From contig NC_014376.1 in assembly GCF_000144625.1 (NCBI RefSeq), positions 4,598,872 to 4,662,871 of the forward strand: a stretch of 64,000 nt of DNA, read 5' to 3'. The stretch is from [Clostridium] saccharolyticum WM1 (GTDB lineage: Bacteria; Bacillota; Clostridia; Lachnospirales; Lachnospiraceae). Position numbers and translations under genes: made by a program. Shown here one piece after another: positions 25,162 to 35,700 of this stretch. How positions within the stretch are numbered: position 1 is the first letter of the stretch; each line of letters opens with the position of its first letter. The notes below the pieces were generated by a model. That model saw only the letters and a program-made list of their open reading frames with translations. It did not search any database and was not told the origin of the DNA.

Positions 25162-25282
25162 GATGGCGATGAATTTGAAAAAGGCTCTTATATCGGTCTA
25201 TTTTAACCACCGTCTATTTGTTGTGCCCGCCTCTGTGCGGGTTATTTTATTTAGGAGTTCTACTAAAATCGAACTTTTCTAT
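25162..25282 (+). repeat. 121-bp direct repeat, right copy
   Basis: Counterpart of 19125-19245. Here the preceding frame closes as GDEFEKGSYIGLF-stop before the same GCCCGCC/GTGCGGGTT hairpin and TATTTTATTT tail. Recombination between copies would delete 6,037 bp, i.e. the whole PTS/regulator set. Confidence 0.75.
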
Positions 25283-25294
25283 AAAGCAAAAAAA

Positions 25295-25402
25295 GGCTTC
25301 CACTTTTCACAGTGGAAGCCCTCGAAAGGCACAGATTTACTGGCTTTGAAACCAATATATCTACAATTCCTTTTATTATTGAGTGGTCTGGTAATTGTAG
25401 AT
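25295..25402. terminator. Two hairpins in the gap after the right repeat
   Basis: GGCTTCCAC/GTGGAAGCC (25295-25320, 8-nt loop, A-run before it) looks like a terminator. ATCTACAATT/AATTGTAGAT (25359-25402, 24-nt loop) follows. The remaining bases to 25606 hold no gene I recognise. Confidence 0.5.
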
Positions 25403-25606
25403 GTGAGCCTATTTTTATAGGGGGATTTGAACTATCACACACTCAAAACCTTTCATCATCAGAATGAGGTCATTATATGGATAAACCCATCAATTATTCG
25501 GCCGTTCACGATTCTCTATGTTAGTAGTAACATTGGTATTTGATTTTGCATGAATTGATTTTTCATAGCATATCACTTTGAGGTAGCAGAAGTCAATTTT
25601 AAGTAA

Positions 25607-25864
25607 ATTGAGGCCAGCTTGGGGCTCACACAGTCAAACGCCTCAAGGCATCTGACCATTCTGAAAAAAGCAGGAGTCTTGGAGAGTTATAAAACAGCGC
25701 AATGGGCATATTACAAGATGAACCCACTGTTTATAGAAGAAAATGCAGAGCTATATGCTTATTTGCAGAGAAAACCAACCAATATTCCCTGCTATCAAAC
25801 GGACTGCGAAAAATACACGAAATGCAAGCAGCTTAACCTATGCAGATGCAAAATAAATAAATAA
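25607..25864 (+). pseudogene. 5'-truncated arsR-like regulator
   Basis: Frame starts after a stop codon at 25604 and encodes EASLGLTQSNASRHLTILKK followed by the wing and a Cys-rich tail (CYQTDCEKYTKCKQLNLCRC). This is the C-terminal two thirds of an ArsR-type repressor; the N-terminal helices and a start codon are lost. The next fragment is from an arsenite permease, so this was an ars operon. Confidence 0.72.
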
Positions 25865-25877
25865 TGAGGTGACTGTT

Positions 25878-26094
25878 ATGAAAGACGATGCAATTCTGAT
25901 TTGGCTTATGATTTACCCCATGATGATGAAGGTCGATTTTCAAAGCATAAAAATGTAAGCAAAAACCCAAAAGGACTGTTTGTAACTTGGGTAACAAACT
26001 GGTTGATAAAGCCGTTTACCATATATGGAAATATGGAATTGCTGCACTATTTTCTATGTGGTTTCATTGGTTTCCTCTGCCTAAAGCGGAGTAA
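25878..26094 (+). pseudogene. acr3-type arsenite efflux permease fragment, frameshifted
   Basis: From ATG 25878: AILIWLMIYPMMMKVDFQSI, then after a one-base slip in an A-run, VSKNPKGLFVTWVTNWLIKPFT, then after a duplicated ATATGGAA, YGIAALFSMWFHWF. These are the first membrane helices of ACR3. At least two frameshifts and truncation after about 70 residues make it non-functional. Confidence 0.75.
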
Positions 26095-26130
26095 CAATAT
26101 ATCCACAAATTAAATAAGGAGGTTTTTGTG

Positions 26131-26328
26131 ATGACAAATAATTTAAGCATTACCAACATGAATGGGGTATCCGATGACACGCAAAAGAAGTTTAGCTTGA
26201 CCAACATGAATGGGATATCCGATGACACGCAAAGGGAGTTTAACCTGACTAACATGAATGGGGTATCCGATGACATCACGAAGAAATACAGCATTAATAA
26301 TATGTGCAGTATCTCTGACGTCAAATAA
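26131..26328 (+). CDS. Small protein of four 16-residue tandem repeats, unknown function
   Basis: 65 aa. A strong RBS AAGGAGG (26117-26122) lies 8 nt before ATG 26131; GTG 26128 is an alternative. After NNL, the units are SITNMNGVSDDTQKKF, SLTNMNGISDDTQREF, NLTNMNGVSDDITKKY and a degenerate SINNMCSISDVK. The DNA repeats at 48-bp period with mostly synonymous or conservative changes, suggesting selection on the peptide. There is no signal peptide and no membrane helix. I do not recognise the family; a repeat peptide precursor, a binding protein or a decayed leader are all possible. It lies among broken ars and MFS genes. Confidence 0.6.
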   Translation: MTNNLSITNMNGVSDDTQKKFSLTNMNGISDDTQREFNLTNMNGVSDDITKKYSINNMCSISDVK

Positions 26329-26357
26329 AGCTTTAGGATATTACTGCCAAAGGAGCA

Positions 26358-26486
26358 ATGACGGTGTATACAAAAGAATAGTATTGGAGATACAAATTTG
26401 GAGAGGTATGGTCAGGGCAAGCGGTATCCATATTGACCAGCTTTGTTTAACAAAGGGCAATTGTTTGGTATCTGATCGAAAGAACA
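26358..26486 (+). pseudogene. N-terminal fragment of an MFS transporter
   Basis: ATG 26358 with AAGGAG upstream reads MTVYTKE-stop-YWRYKFGEVWSGQAVSILTSFV-stop-QRAIVW-stop-LIERT. This is the amphipathic start and first helix of an MFS drug-efflux type protein, with three in-frame stops, cut off by the insertion at 26487. Confidence 0.6.
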
Positions 26487-26699
26487 GGGGGCTGTTGCAA
26501 AATAACTGAGTATCAGTTATGGAGCAATGGCTCCATTTTTATGCCTAAAAACAGTAAAAGGCGGGTTTGCCGACGCTAAGGCTCCTGATCCTTCCACAAT
26601 CGATCGCTTCCGCCAATTTATGCCCTATCTGCCATTGAAGGATTGTTCTATCAACTGGTGAATTTTTTACATGCGGCCGGTGAATTGCGACAGCCCCTT
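26487..26699. mobile_element. MITE-like element or IS remnant (about 210 bp)
   Basis: Ends are GGGGCTGTTGCAA (26488-26500) and TTGCGACAGCCCC (26685-26697), inverted repeats with one mismatch. The interior has a transposase-like stretch (DAKAPDPSTIDRFRQFM), so it is probably an internally deleted IS1182/IS5-like element. It interrupts the MFS fragment. Confidence 0.6.
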
Positions 26700-26843
26700 A
26701 ATTGTTCTGTAGAGAGGTAGCGTCCTTTTGAAACTATTAAAAAATGTACCAAATAAAAAGGGCACTACTTGTAGTTGGTACTAAAATGGCAATGTTTTAT
26801 GGTGCGTTCATCTGTTTTTCGTCCTTTCTTCTAAAACGCAAAA

Positions 26844-26985
26844 AAGGCCCTGATTTCTTATTATTGAAATCAGGGCCTTACTTATATTATATTCGATTGT
26901 TATGAGTGGCGCCCTTTTTTTCAAGGCACCGTAAAGTAGCTTAAACATAAATGGCGATGTCATCGGCATTTATGCCGATGACATC
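26844..26985. terminator. Two strong hairpins before tRNA-Arg
   Basis: AAGGCCCTGATTTC/GAAATCAGGGCCTT (26844-26879, 14-bp perfect stem with flanking A and T runs) is a terminator. GATGTCATCGGCA/TGCCGATGACATC (26956-26985, 13-bp perfect stem, TTTA loop) lies just downstream of the tRNA on the minus strand and may terminate it. No gene is seen at 26700-27000. Confidence 0.75.
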
Positions 26986-27006
26986 TTCTACTACCATTTC
27001 TTATGA

Positions 27007-27080
27007 TGTTCCCGAGCGGATTTGAACCGCTGGCCTTCCGCTTAGGAGGCGGACGCTCTATCCTGCTGAGCTACGGAAAC
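27007..27080 (-). tRNA. tRNA-Arg (anticodon CCT)
   Basis: Minus-strand cloverleaf of 74 nt. Acceptor GTTTCCG pairs with CGGGAAC (one G-T), D-arm TAGCTCAGCAGGATAGAGC, anticodon loop CTCCTAA giving CCT, T-arm AGCGG-TTCAAAT-CCGCT, discriminator A. CCA is not encoded (TCA follows). Confidence 0.92.
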
Positions 27081-27193
27081 TCCTATATGAAACTGCAAAG
27101 AAACGAACAGAATCGGGTTTTTCTTCTGCTCTCCTTTACGGTCCGTCTACTATTATATTCATATTCCGACGTTTCGTCAAGACAATTTTATAC

Positions 27194-28081
27194 TTATTCC
27201 ACCTGCTCTGCAAAATTCACAGTTCCCTGCATCCAGATCTGACCCTTAAATCTACGCCCGATCTCCGGAGTCCCCGTGAGATCTTTTTTTGCAATTCCCA
27301 CATGGAAAATAAGATCACTGCACTCCAATGTAAAATCGTAAACCTCTTCCTGTGTGATCTGGTTTTTCTTTTCATCAATCTTTAAGATCTCTCCTATAAT
27401 GGAATACTGATCGCATTCCACGCCGCAGGGCATAAAGCAGGAATCAATAATCGAGTATAAATCCTCCTTCATCACTCTTCTGGAAGCCTGGGAATATAAA
27501 TCAATATCTTCAATGGTAAGGGTCTCCATAGCATCTTCATCGCCGTTCTTTGCCGCCTCTAAAAGCGTATTACGGTCTTTTGCCGCCACTCTGGCCTTTT
27601 CCCTCTGTATTTCTGTTTTCTGTATGGGAAGAAGGATCTTTCCGCTTACTGCAAGACCGGTGAGGCAGACATCCCTGGTCTCCACAGGATGGTGGTCAAT
27701 GATCCGTTCCCTGCATTCAAAAGAATTATCTATATAAAAGATGAGAGAGATCCCTACCTTAAATTCATCCATTAGGCCGGCGTAAGTCTCACGTTCTGTA
27801 TGGCGCTGAATGGAACAGGCTACATCAGATGTGATATCATTACTCTTCATATAAGGATAATAATAGCTTCTTTGAAAGTTTCCCTCCCGGTCCATCTCTC
27901 CAAAAATCGCAATCCCCATACCCGGAGCCACTTCCCTGCGAAGCTCGCAAAGATTGGATTCCTCATCAATCTGAATCCGTTTCATGCCGGACAAATCTTC
28001 ACAGAGCTTATCCAATAACTTTTCTATTTCCTTGTCTTTTTGATAAAGGCTGAAACCAATGGTTCTTAAGAATTTATGCAT
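27194..28081 (-). CDS. Uncharacterised protein, DUF3881-like
   Basis: 295-residue soluble protein starting MHKFLRTIGFSLYQKDKEIEKLL, without signal peptide or membrane helix. The beginning and size match the Lachnospiraceae-restricted family I know as DUF3881; the assignment is from memory. An acidic/charged central region carries EKARVAAKDRNTLLEAAKNGDEDAMETL. No catalytic motif recognised. It lies between gdhA and tRNA-Arg as a single gene; a hairpin at 28130-28162 and the gdhA terminator separate it from gdhA. Confidence 0.65.
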   Translation of the reverse strand: MHKFLRTIGFSLYQKDKEIEKLLDKLCEDLSGMKRIQIDEESNLCELRREVAPGMGIAIFGEMDREGNFQRSYYYPYMKSNDITSDVACSIQRHTERETYAGLMDEFKVGISLIFYIDNSFECRERIIDHHPVETRDVCLTGLAVSGKILLPIQKTEIQREKARVAAKDRNTLLEAAKNGDEDAMETLTIEDIDLYSQASRRVMKEDLYSIIDSCFMPCGVECDQYSIIGEILKIDEKKNQITQEEVYDFTLECSDLIFHVGIAKKDLTGTPEIGRRFKGQIWMQGTVNFAEQVE

Positions 28082-28221
28082 AGGATCATCACCTGCTTTC
28101 TGTTTTTCTAGATGTTTTTCAGGAAAACAATAAGGCGAAGAACACTCCGCCTCAAGCCTTATCGATTATTATATACCATAAATGATAAGAATGCCAGTAT
28201 AATTTTCTTAAATTAAATAAT

Positions 28222-28255
28222 GGGGCCGGTTCCTTTTTGTAAAGGCACAGACCCC
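28222..28255 (-). terminator. Terminator of gdhA
   Basis: Minus strand GGGG...CCTTT-ACAA-AAAGG...CCCC followed by ATTATTT: imperfect hairpin directly after the gdhA stop. Confidence 0.6.
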
Positions 28256-28263
28256 TGATTTAC

Positions 28264-29652
<1,389 letters not shown>

Positions 29653-29666
29653 CTAAAAATGGGCAA

Positions 29667-29703
29667 AAAGGGGCCAGAACTTTTTGTGAGTTCCGGCCCC
29701 TTT
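29667..29703 (-). terminator. Terminator of the giant surface-protein gene
   Basis: AAAGGGGCC-GAACT type arms (29667-29681 with 29689-29703, one bulged mismatch), T-rich on the minus strand after the hairpin. Confidence 0.8.
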
Positions 29704-29776
29704 GCCTTGTCATAACTTCTAAAAAATTATAACAAGTTCATTTCATAAAGTCAATAAACAGATTTCCTTAATTTTC

Positions 29777-32700
29777 TTAATTTTCCTTTTTCTTTTTGCT
29801 AAATGCTGCATAAAGAGCCATCATGAATCCGGACAGGGCCACCATCACCTTACCGGCAGCTTTTTGCCGGTCTCCGGTTTTAGGCAGGTTGGCAAGAGGT
29901 ACGTTTCCGTCGTCAATGGTTAACAGATCCACGGATCCGTCTGCCGGCAGGTTGGCAAGTGGGATCTGATCCGGCAGGATCGTCACCGCCGCACCTGGAC
30001 CGCCTGGATTATCTCTTCCGGAAGGTCCGCCTGACGAGCCTCCCCCGCCTCTGATCCTTTCATCCTGAATGGTAATGGTAAAGCTGTTGACACCATCCAG
30101 GGTTAACGGCGGAATATGATTGTTGATATAATACCCGGCTGGCGCCTTTGTCTCTAGAAATGTGTAGGTATCCTTTGGCAGCCTCTTTAATACAAACTGT
30201 CCGTCGTTATCGGTCACAAAGGTTCCTGCAGCCGCCTTGTCGTCCGTATATCCGGCAAAGGAGCCGTTATCCAGTTTCACATAACGTCCGTCAGAAGCCT
30301 TTAAAATGAACTCTGCACCGTTTAACTTTACATCCGCATAGACCCCATTGGTTTTTACCACAAGGATCTTCGACGGCATATTCACTATGGCACCCTTGGT
30401 TTTTTCAAACAGCCCTGGAGTGGTATACCGGATTTCCTTGTTGGCGTCATTGACAGAAAATTCTGCGGTCCATGGTGTCGTTCCAAGGAGATATCCATCC
30501 GGTGCCTTTTTCTCAGTCAGGCGGTAAGTTCCGTATGGCAGATTTGTGATTGCCCCTTTCCCGTTTAGCACAAAGGTTATGGTATTTCCCACCACCTGAT
30601 CTGCTGTCCAGGAAGCACCTTCTGCCGCCGCCTGATGGCGGTAACTTTCCCAGGCTCCCGGGACCAGGGTAGAAAGATTGGTCAGCTCAAATTCTGCTCC
30701 CTCAAGTCTCTTTCCATTGTTTTCACCGTCTACTTTTTCCATTTCCAGATATCCGGTGCTGACCTTATTGGTCACGGTGACGGTCACAAGGGCATCATTT
30801 GAAATGGCCGCTGCATTGCTGTTATCCTTTAAGATGCTTCCCTTGCCTTCCCGGTCGATTCTGATGTAGAAGGGTTCAATGGCATCGTACCGGTGGGAGG
30901 CAATTTCCCTGATCCGGTAATCTCCGTGTTTCAGACCCAGGGAAATGATGCCGTTATCTCCGGTGGTAAACAACCCTGTATCAGAATCCGCGTCAGTGGT
31001 AAACCGGTTTGCACCAAACATTGATAATACTCCATTTTCTTCATACCGCCCCGGTCCTAAAATCTCAAATTGTATGCCGCTGACGCTGTTTCCCAGATGA
31101 TCCACCTTTTTAAGCTGAAGCTCAAACTGTGCCCGCTCATTCACTACCTTATTGCTGTTTCCAAGGTCTGCTTCTCTTTGTTCCTCCGTCACGGTAAATT
31201 CAAACTCCGCTTTTCCATTGAGGCTTAAATAGCCCTTTGGTGCCATTTCTTCTTTAAGAGTATAGGTACCGTATGGGATTCCCTTCATATCAACATGGCC
31301 GTTTACCGATGTAAAGCGAATGATGCCGCTTTCTGTCTCAACATCGCTGATTCCCATTGCCTCCAGAGATCTCTGGCCCATATTCCCCAGTGCCTCTGCA
31401 AAATGTTCAAAGGCCCCGTCGACCCTGGTTTCCTTCCTGGTCAGGGAGAACCGGGCGGAAGCAATGTCCTCACCCGTTGAGCCGTCAACCTTGTCAAATG
31501 CCAGATATCCGGTTCCATAATCGTTGGTAACAAAATCATTGCCGTCCGCAAGGACCGGATAGGACTCTCTTTCATTTAATAGGGTCACTTCATATACTCT
31601 GCCGCTTAATTCATAGCCGGCAGGGGCTTTCTGCTCCTTCACATAATAGGTTCCCAAAGGAAGCATTTCCGATTCCCCAATGCCGTCATATCCAGTTGTC
31701 ATGGTACCGGCAAGAGCTGTTAAGTCTTTGTCGGAGTAAATTTCAAATATAGCTCCGTCAAGCCTCATCTCATGGTTGTGGGATGCAGCCTTGTTAATAC
31801 GTATTCTGGCCTTATTCCTCACATCATATACCTTAACGGTCTCTGTATTGCCGGATTGAAGCACCGTTATTTCCGTATCGGCGGCAACGCCGTAGTTGGC
31901 GGGTGCCTGGATTTCCTTTAACCTATAACTTCCTGCAGGAAGGCGCTTTACAAATACTCTTCCGTCACTGCCGGTGCTAAAGCTGGAACCTTCTTCCTGG
32001 CTTTGCTTTAATCCGGTATAGGAGTTATTTTCATCCAGGGACACGTATTTTCCGTCTGCGGTCATAAGCATAAATACCGCATCCGGCAGTACCTCATCTG
32101 TTATCTGGTCCCGTTTTTCGATGTTCAGCTCATGAGGCGTATTAACTACTCCATGATCTCCTGTCAGGCTCACACCTTCGGAACTATTAATGGTAAAATC
32201 TTTGGTCCATTCCCTTCCGCTGCTAAACAAATATCCATCCGGTGCCTTGATCTCCTTTAAGGTGTAGCTTCCGTAAGGGATCTGTGTCAAAAGACCTGTT
32301 TTGGAAGCTTCGGTACCGTCCACCTGGAATCTGATCCACAGCCTTCCGTCCTCGTTTCCTGCTAATACTCCGGAAACGCCAAGTCCTGTCACATGATTCT
32401 GGTATGCTTCAAATGCCCCGTTGATTACAGAAGTGCCGCTTAACTCAAACATCGCCCCTGTGATGGCTTCTTTCGTTTCTCCATCCACCTTTTCTACCGT
32501 AAGGGAACCTGTTTTGATCACATTCTTTATGATCAGATTTATCTGGTTCTGCTCTGAGCTGTTTAAGGTAAGCTCACTGCGCCCCTCTCCATTCAGAAGA
32601 GAAACCGCTCCATTCCCGGAAATTCTTACGTAGAATGGCTCCACCGGTTCATAGCCAGCTCCCTCCAGTTCCTCCAGCCTGTAATCTCCATAAGGCAGGT

Positions 32701-35700
32701 TCCACTGAATAAGGCCGTTTTCATCGGTCTGTTTTACTTCATAACCGCTTACCGACGGATCATTCTGCTTAAAGCTGGCTTTGCTGAACGGGATCCAGGA
32801 ACTGCTTTCATATTTCCCCGGACCGGTTATGGCAAAACGGATTCCTGCTACCTTATCATTGCCGGCATTGTCTGTCTTCTTAAGGCTTAAGCTGTATTCT
32901 GTTCTGGAATTCTGAATGAGGTTCCCTTCAAGGCCTGATAGCACTGCCTTCTGCCCGTTTGTTTCGATCCGGAATTCCACATCCCCCTGCTTCTTTGTAA
33001 TATCATATCCATCAGGAACCCGGATCTCTGACAGAGTATAGGTTCCATATGGGATTCCGGTGAGGGCGGCTTTTCCGGATACAACTTCAAATTCTACCTC
33101 ATCATCTGTTGCAATTACCTTTGTTACTCCCATGGATACCGGATCTTTCTTCATGGCCTCTGTAAATGCCTTCCAGGCATCCTCTACCACTTCATCCTTT
33201 TTCTGAATCCTAAATGCTGCTCCGCCAAGCTCCTTTTTTGTCAATCCGTCCAGCTTTGTGAATTCCAGACTTCCTGTTACATAACTGTTTGTAACTGTGA
33301 CGGCACTTGTAATGGGATTTCCATTGGTCTTAAATTCCTTGCTGAGAAGCTCCCAGGCCTTTTGGCCCTTCCCCTTATAGGAAGCCATAGGAACCATATC
33401 ACCGGTCTTTGCATTGGCAATCTCATATCCCGCAGGCGCTTCATCCTCTATAACAATATAATTCCGGTAATAGAGCAGCTCTCCTGCATTCCAGACAGCC
33501 TCATCGCCGGCCAGAGCCGTTCTTCCCTGAGCAGCCGGGCTTCCAAGGTCTGCCTGACTCCTGATACCGTTTTGCCGGAACGCTGCCATCTCTTCGTTGG
33601 TATAAGGACCATATACGCTGAAATGGGCGCCTTCCACCGGATTTCCGGCTTCATTTATCTTCTTAATCGTTACATTTCTAAATGGTACAAAACCAATATC
33701 TTTTGTCTTGTCATAATCCTCTCCTGCAGACCATAAGAAGAAATCTTCCGATGCGTATGCACCCTTTGACTCCTTAAAGTTGCTGTCACGGCTCTCCCCG
33801 AAGTTCCTTCCTCCCTCTGCCAGGGTTCCAGGGAGCCTTGATCTACCGGCTTCTGCATTCTCCCCTGAGACAAGCATCGTAGGTTCCGCCAGCTTCAGTA
33901 CCAGATCCTCATAGCCCTGGGGCATGGTTCCTGTTGTTACAATGATCCGGTAGTGAGCAGGATCTTCGCCTTTTAACTTTGATACGATCAGGGACTGATT
34001 GGTGTACCAGCCGTTTTCCTGATCCGGTGCAAATTCCGATCCTGTGATTCCAAAGGGCTTTGCCGGGGTCAGTCCGTCAAACAGGAATCTGGCATCGCTT
34101 AGACCCACCGTACCTGACACCTCATCATCGCCGTACTTGCTGTACTTTAACAGGTTTGCCTTAAAATACTCTGACTGAAGCACAGGAAGCAGATCCGTTA
34201 AAAGATGATCCTGTTCAATGCTCTCATCCTGTATTCCATTGTTGTTATCATCAATCCATACCCGTCCTGATACCTTTACATTTCCCGGAACCAGAACTAC
34301 CTGAACTGCATTGCTGGTCTGTGCCTGGGTGAACTTTATCTCAGAAGTATCTGTCAAGCTCTTCTTATAGCTGAAGGAGGTTGCAAAATCATTGACCGCA
34401 TATCCATAAGCTACTTCATCCAGCTCCTTCATGGTGGTATAAGGTACAACGGTCTTATAGGTCACCACCAGGTTTTCTCCCGGAGCTAAGTAGAATTTAT
34501 CGTCCGTGATCTTTATGCGGATAGCTGTGGGATCACTGGATCTTCCGGACCAGAATCCATCCTGATTGTCATTCAGCATAGCTTCTTTTCCCTGCTGAGC
34601 CGTTGCTTTATTATGAAACGTCTCATCAGAATAGGTCACCTGATAAATGAAATTATCCACTTTTCTGCCTACTGTGCTGTCTGATCTGTTCTCAATGACA
34701 ATGGATACAATGTCTTCAAACTTCAGGCGGTAATCACTGATCCGGTTAAAATTACCAGTGCTATAATCTCCTGGCGCCGGAAGGATATCCATTAACTGCA
34801 GCTGGGTGATATAATCGTTGGCGGAAGCATTGTTTACCGTAAGCCGGTATAAAACTGAGCCGTCATGTTTGGTAAGGCCTGTATCTTCCGCGCTCTTAGC
34901 CACCTTTCCTACCGTTGTTCCTGAAACAAATCTGGTGTCCAGATTTCCTTTCACCGCCTTATGGAGAAGCAGACCGGATCCGGTGCTCATGGTATTTTGC
35001 GCAGAATCCGAAGCGTATCCATAGCTACGGTACTTTTCATCCGGCAGCTGTACATCCTTTGGTAAATCTGCGCTGGGCCATTTGCTTCCCGAATCTGTTT
35101 TGATCATAAAGGAAGCACCCGTCTGGTTTAATGAAAACGCAGGCTGCAAAACATCACTGGTCACATAAAGTTCATTAAGAATGTTCTTTCCGTAATTAAT
35201 AATGCTTCCGGCGATCTGCGCCTTGACTTCAACCGTAACGGATTCGCCCTGATCCAATGCTCCGTTAAGCTGGATGAACAGGGATTCCCGTCCTGTTTGC
35301 GGATCAACCTTTTTTATGGTTTTTTCTATGACGACGCCTTTGGGAGCTTCCTTTAAGGTAACTGCCTTTAACAGGCGGCTTTCACCGTCGGACTCCCCTG
35401 ACACCGTGACGCCAAGAGGCACATAATCAATGAGGATGGGCTTTTGCAGCTTTGCGATATCCGGATCATTGTTTGTGGTTTCGTTCTTTACATAAAGGGA
35501 ATATGTCAGAACATCGCGTGGCTGTATGCCATTTATGGGATCCACTTCCTTTTTCACCGAAATAGCGGGGGCCTGGCTTTGAACCACCGGAATATCACAT
35601 ACCTGTTTTGCCTGGCTCTTTTCCTGGCCCGGAACCAGGTTTCCATTCATATCCCACATTCTATAGTCCATGACCACTTCGGCCTCATTGCGGATAAACT

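Noticed and set aside
26064..26324. Minus-strand frame with repeated 'SDIPFMLV' units
   Set aside because: Antisense image of the 48-bp repeats; the plus strand has the RBS and the better start.
26131..26328. The 48-bp repeats as a CRISPR array
   Set aside because: Repeats are directly adjacent with no variable spacers, and they keep a coding frame.
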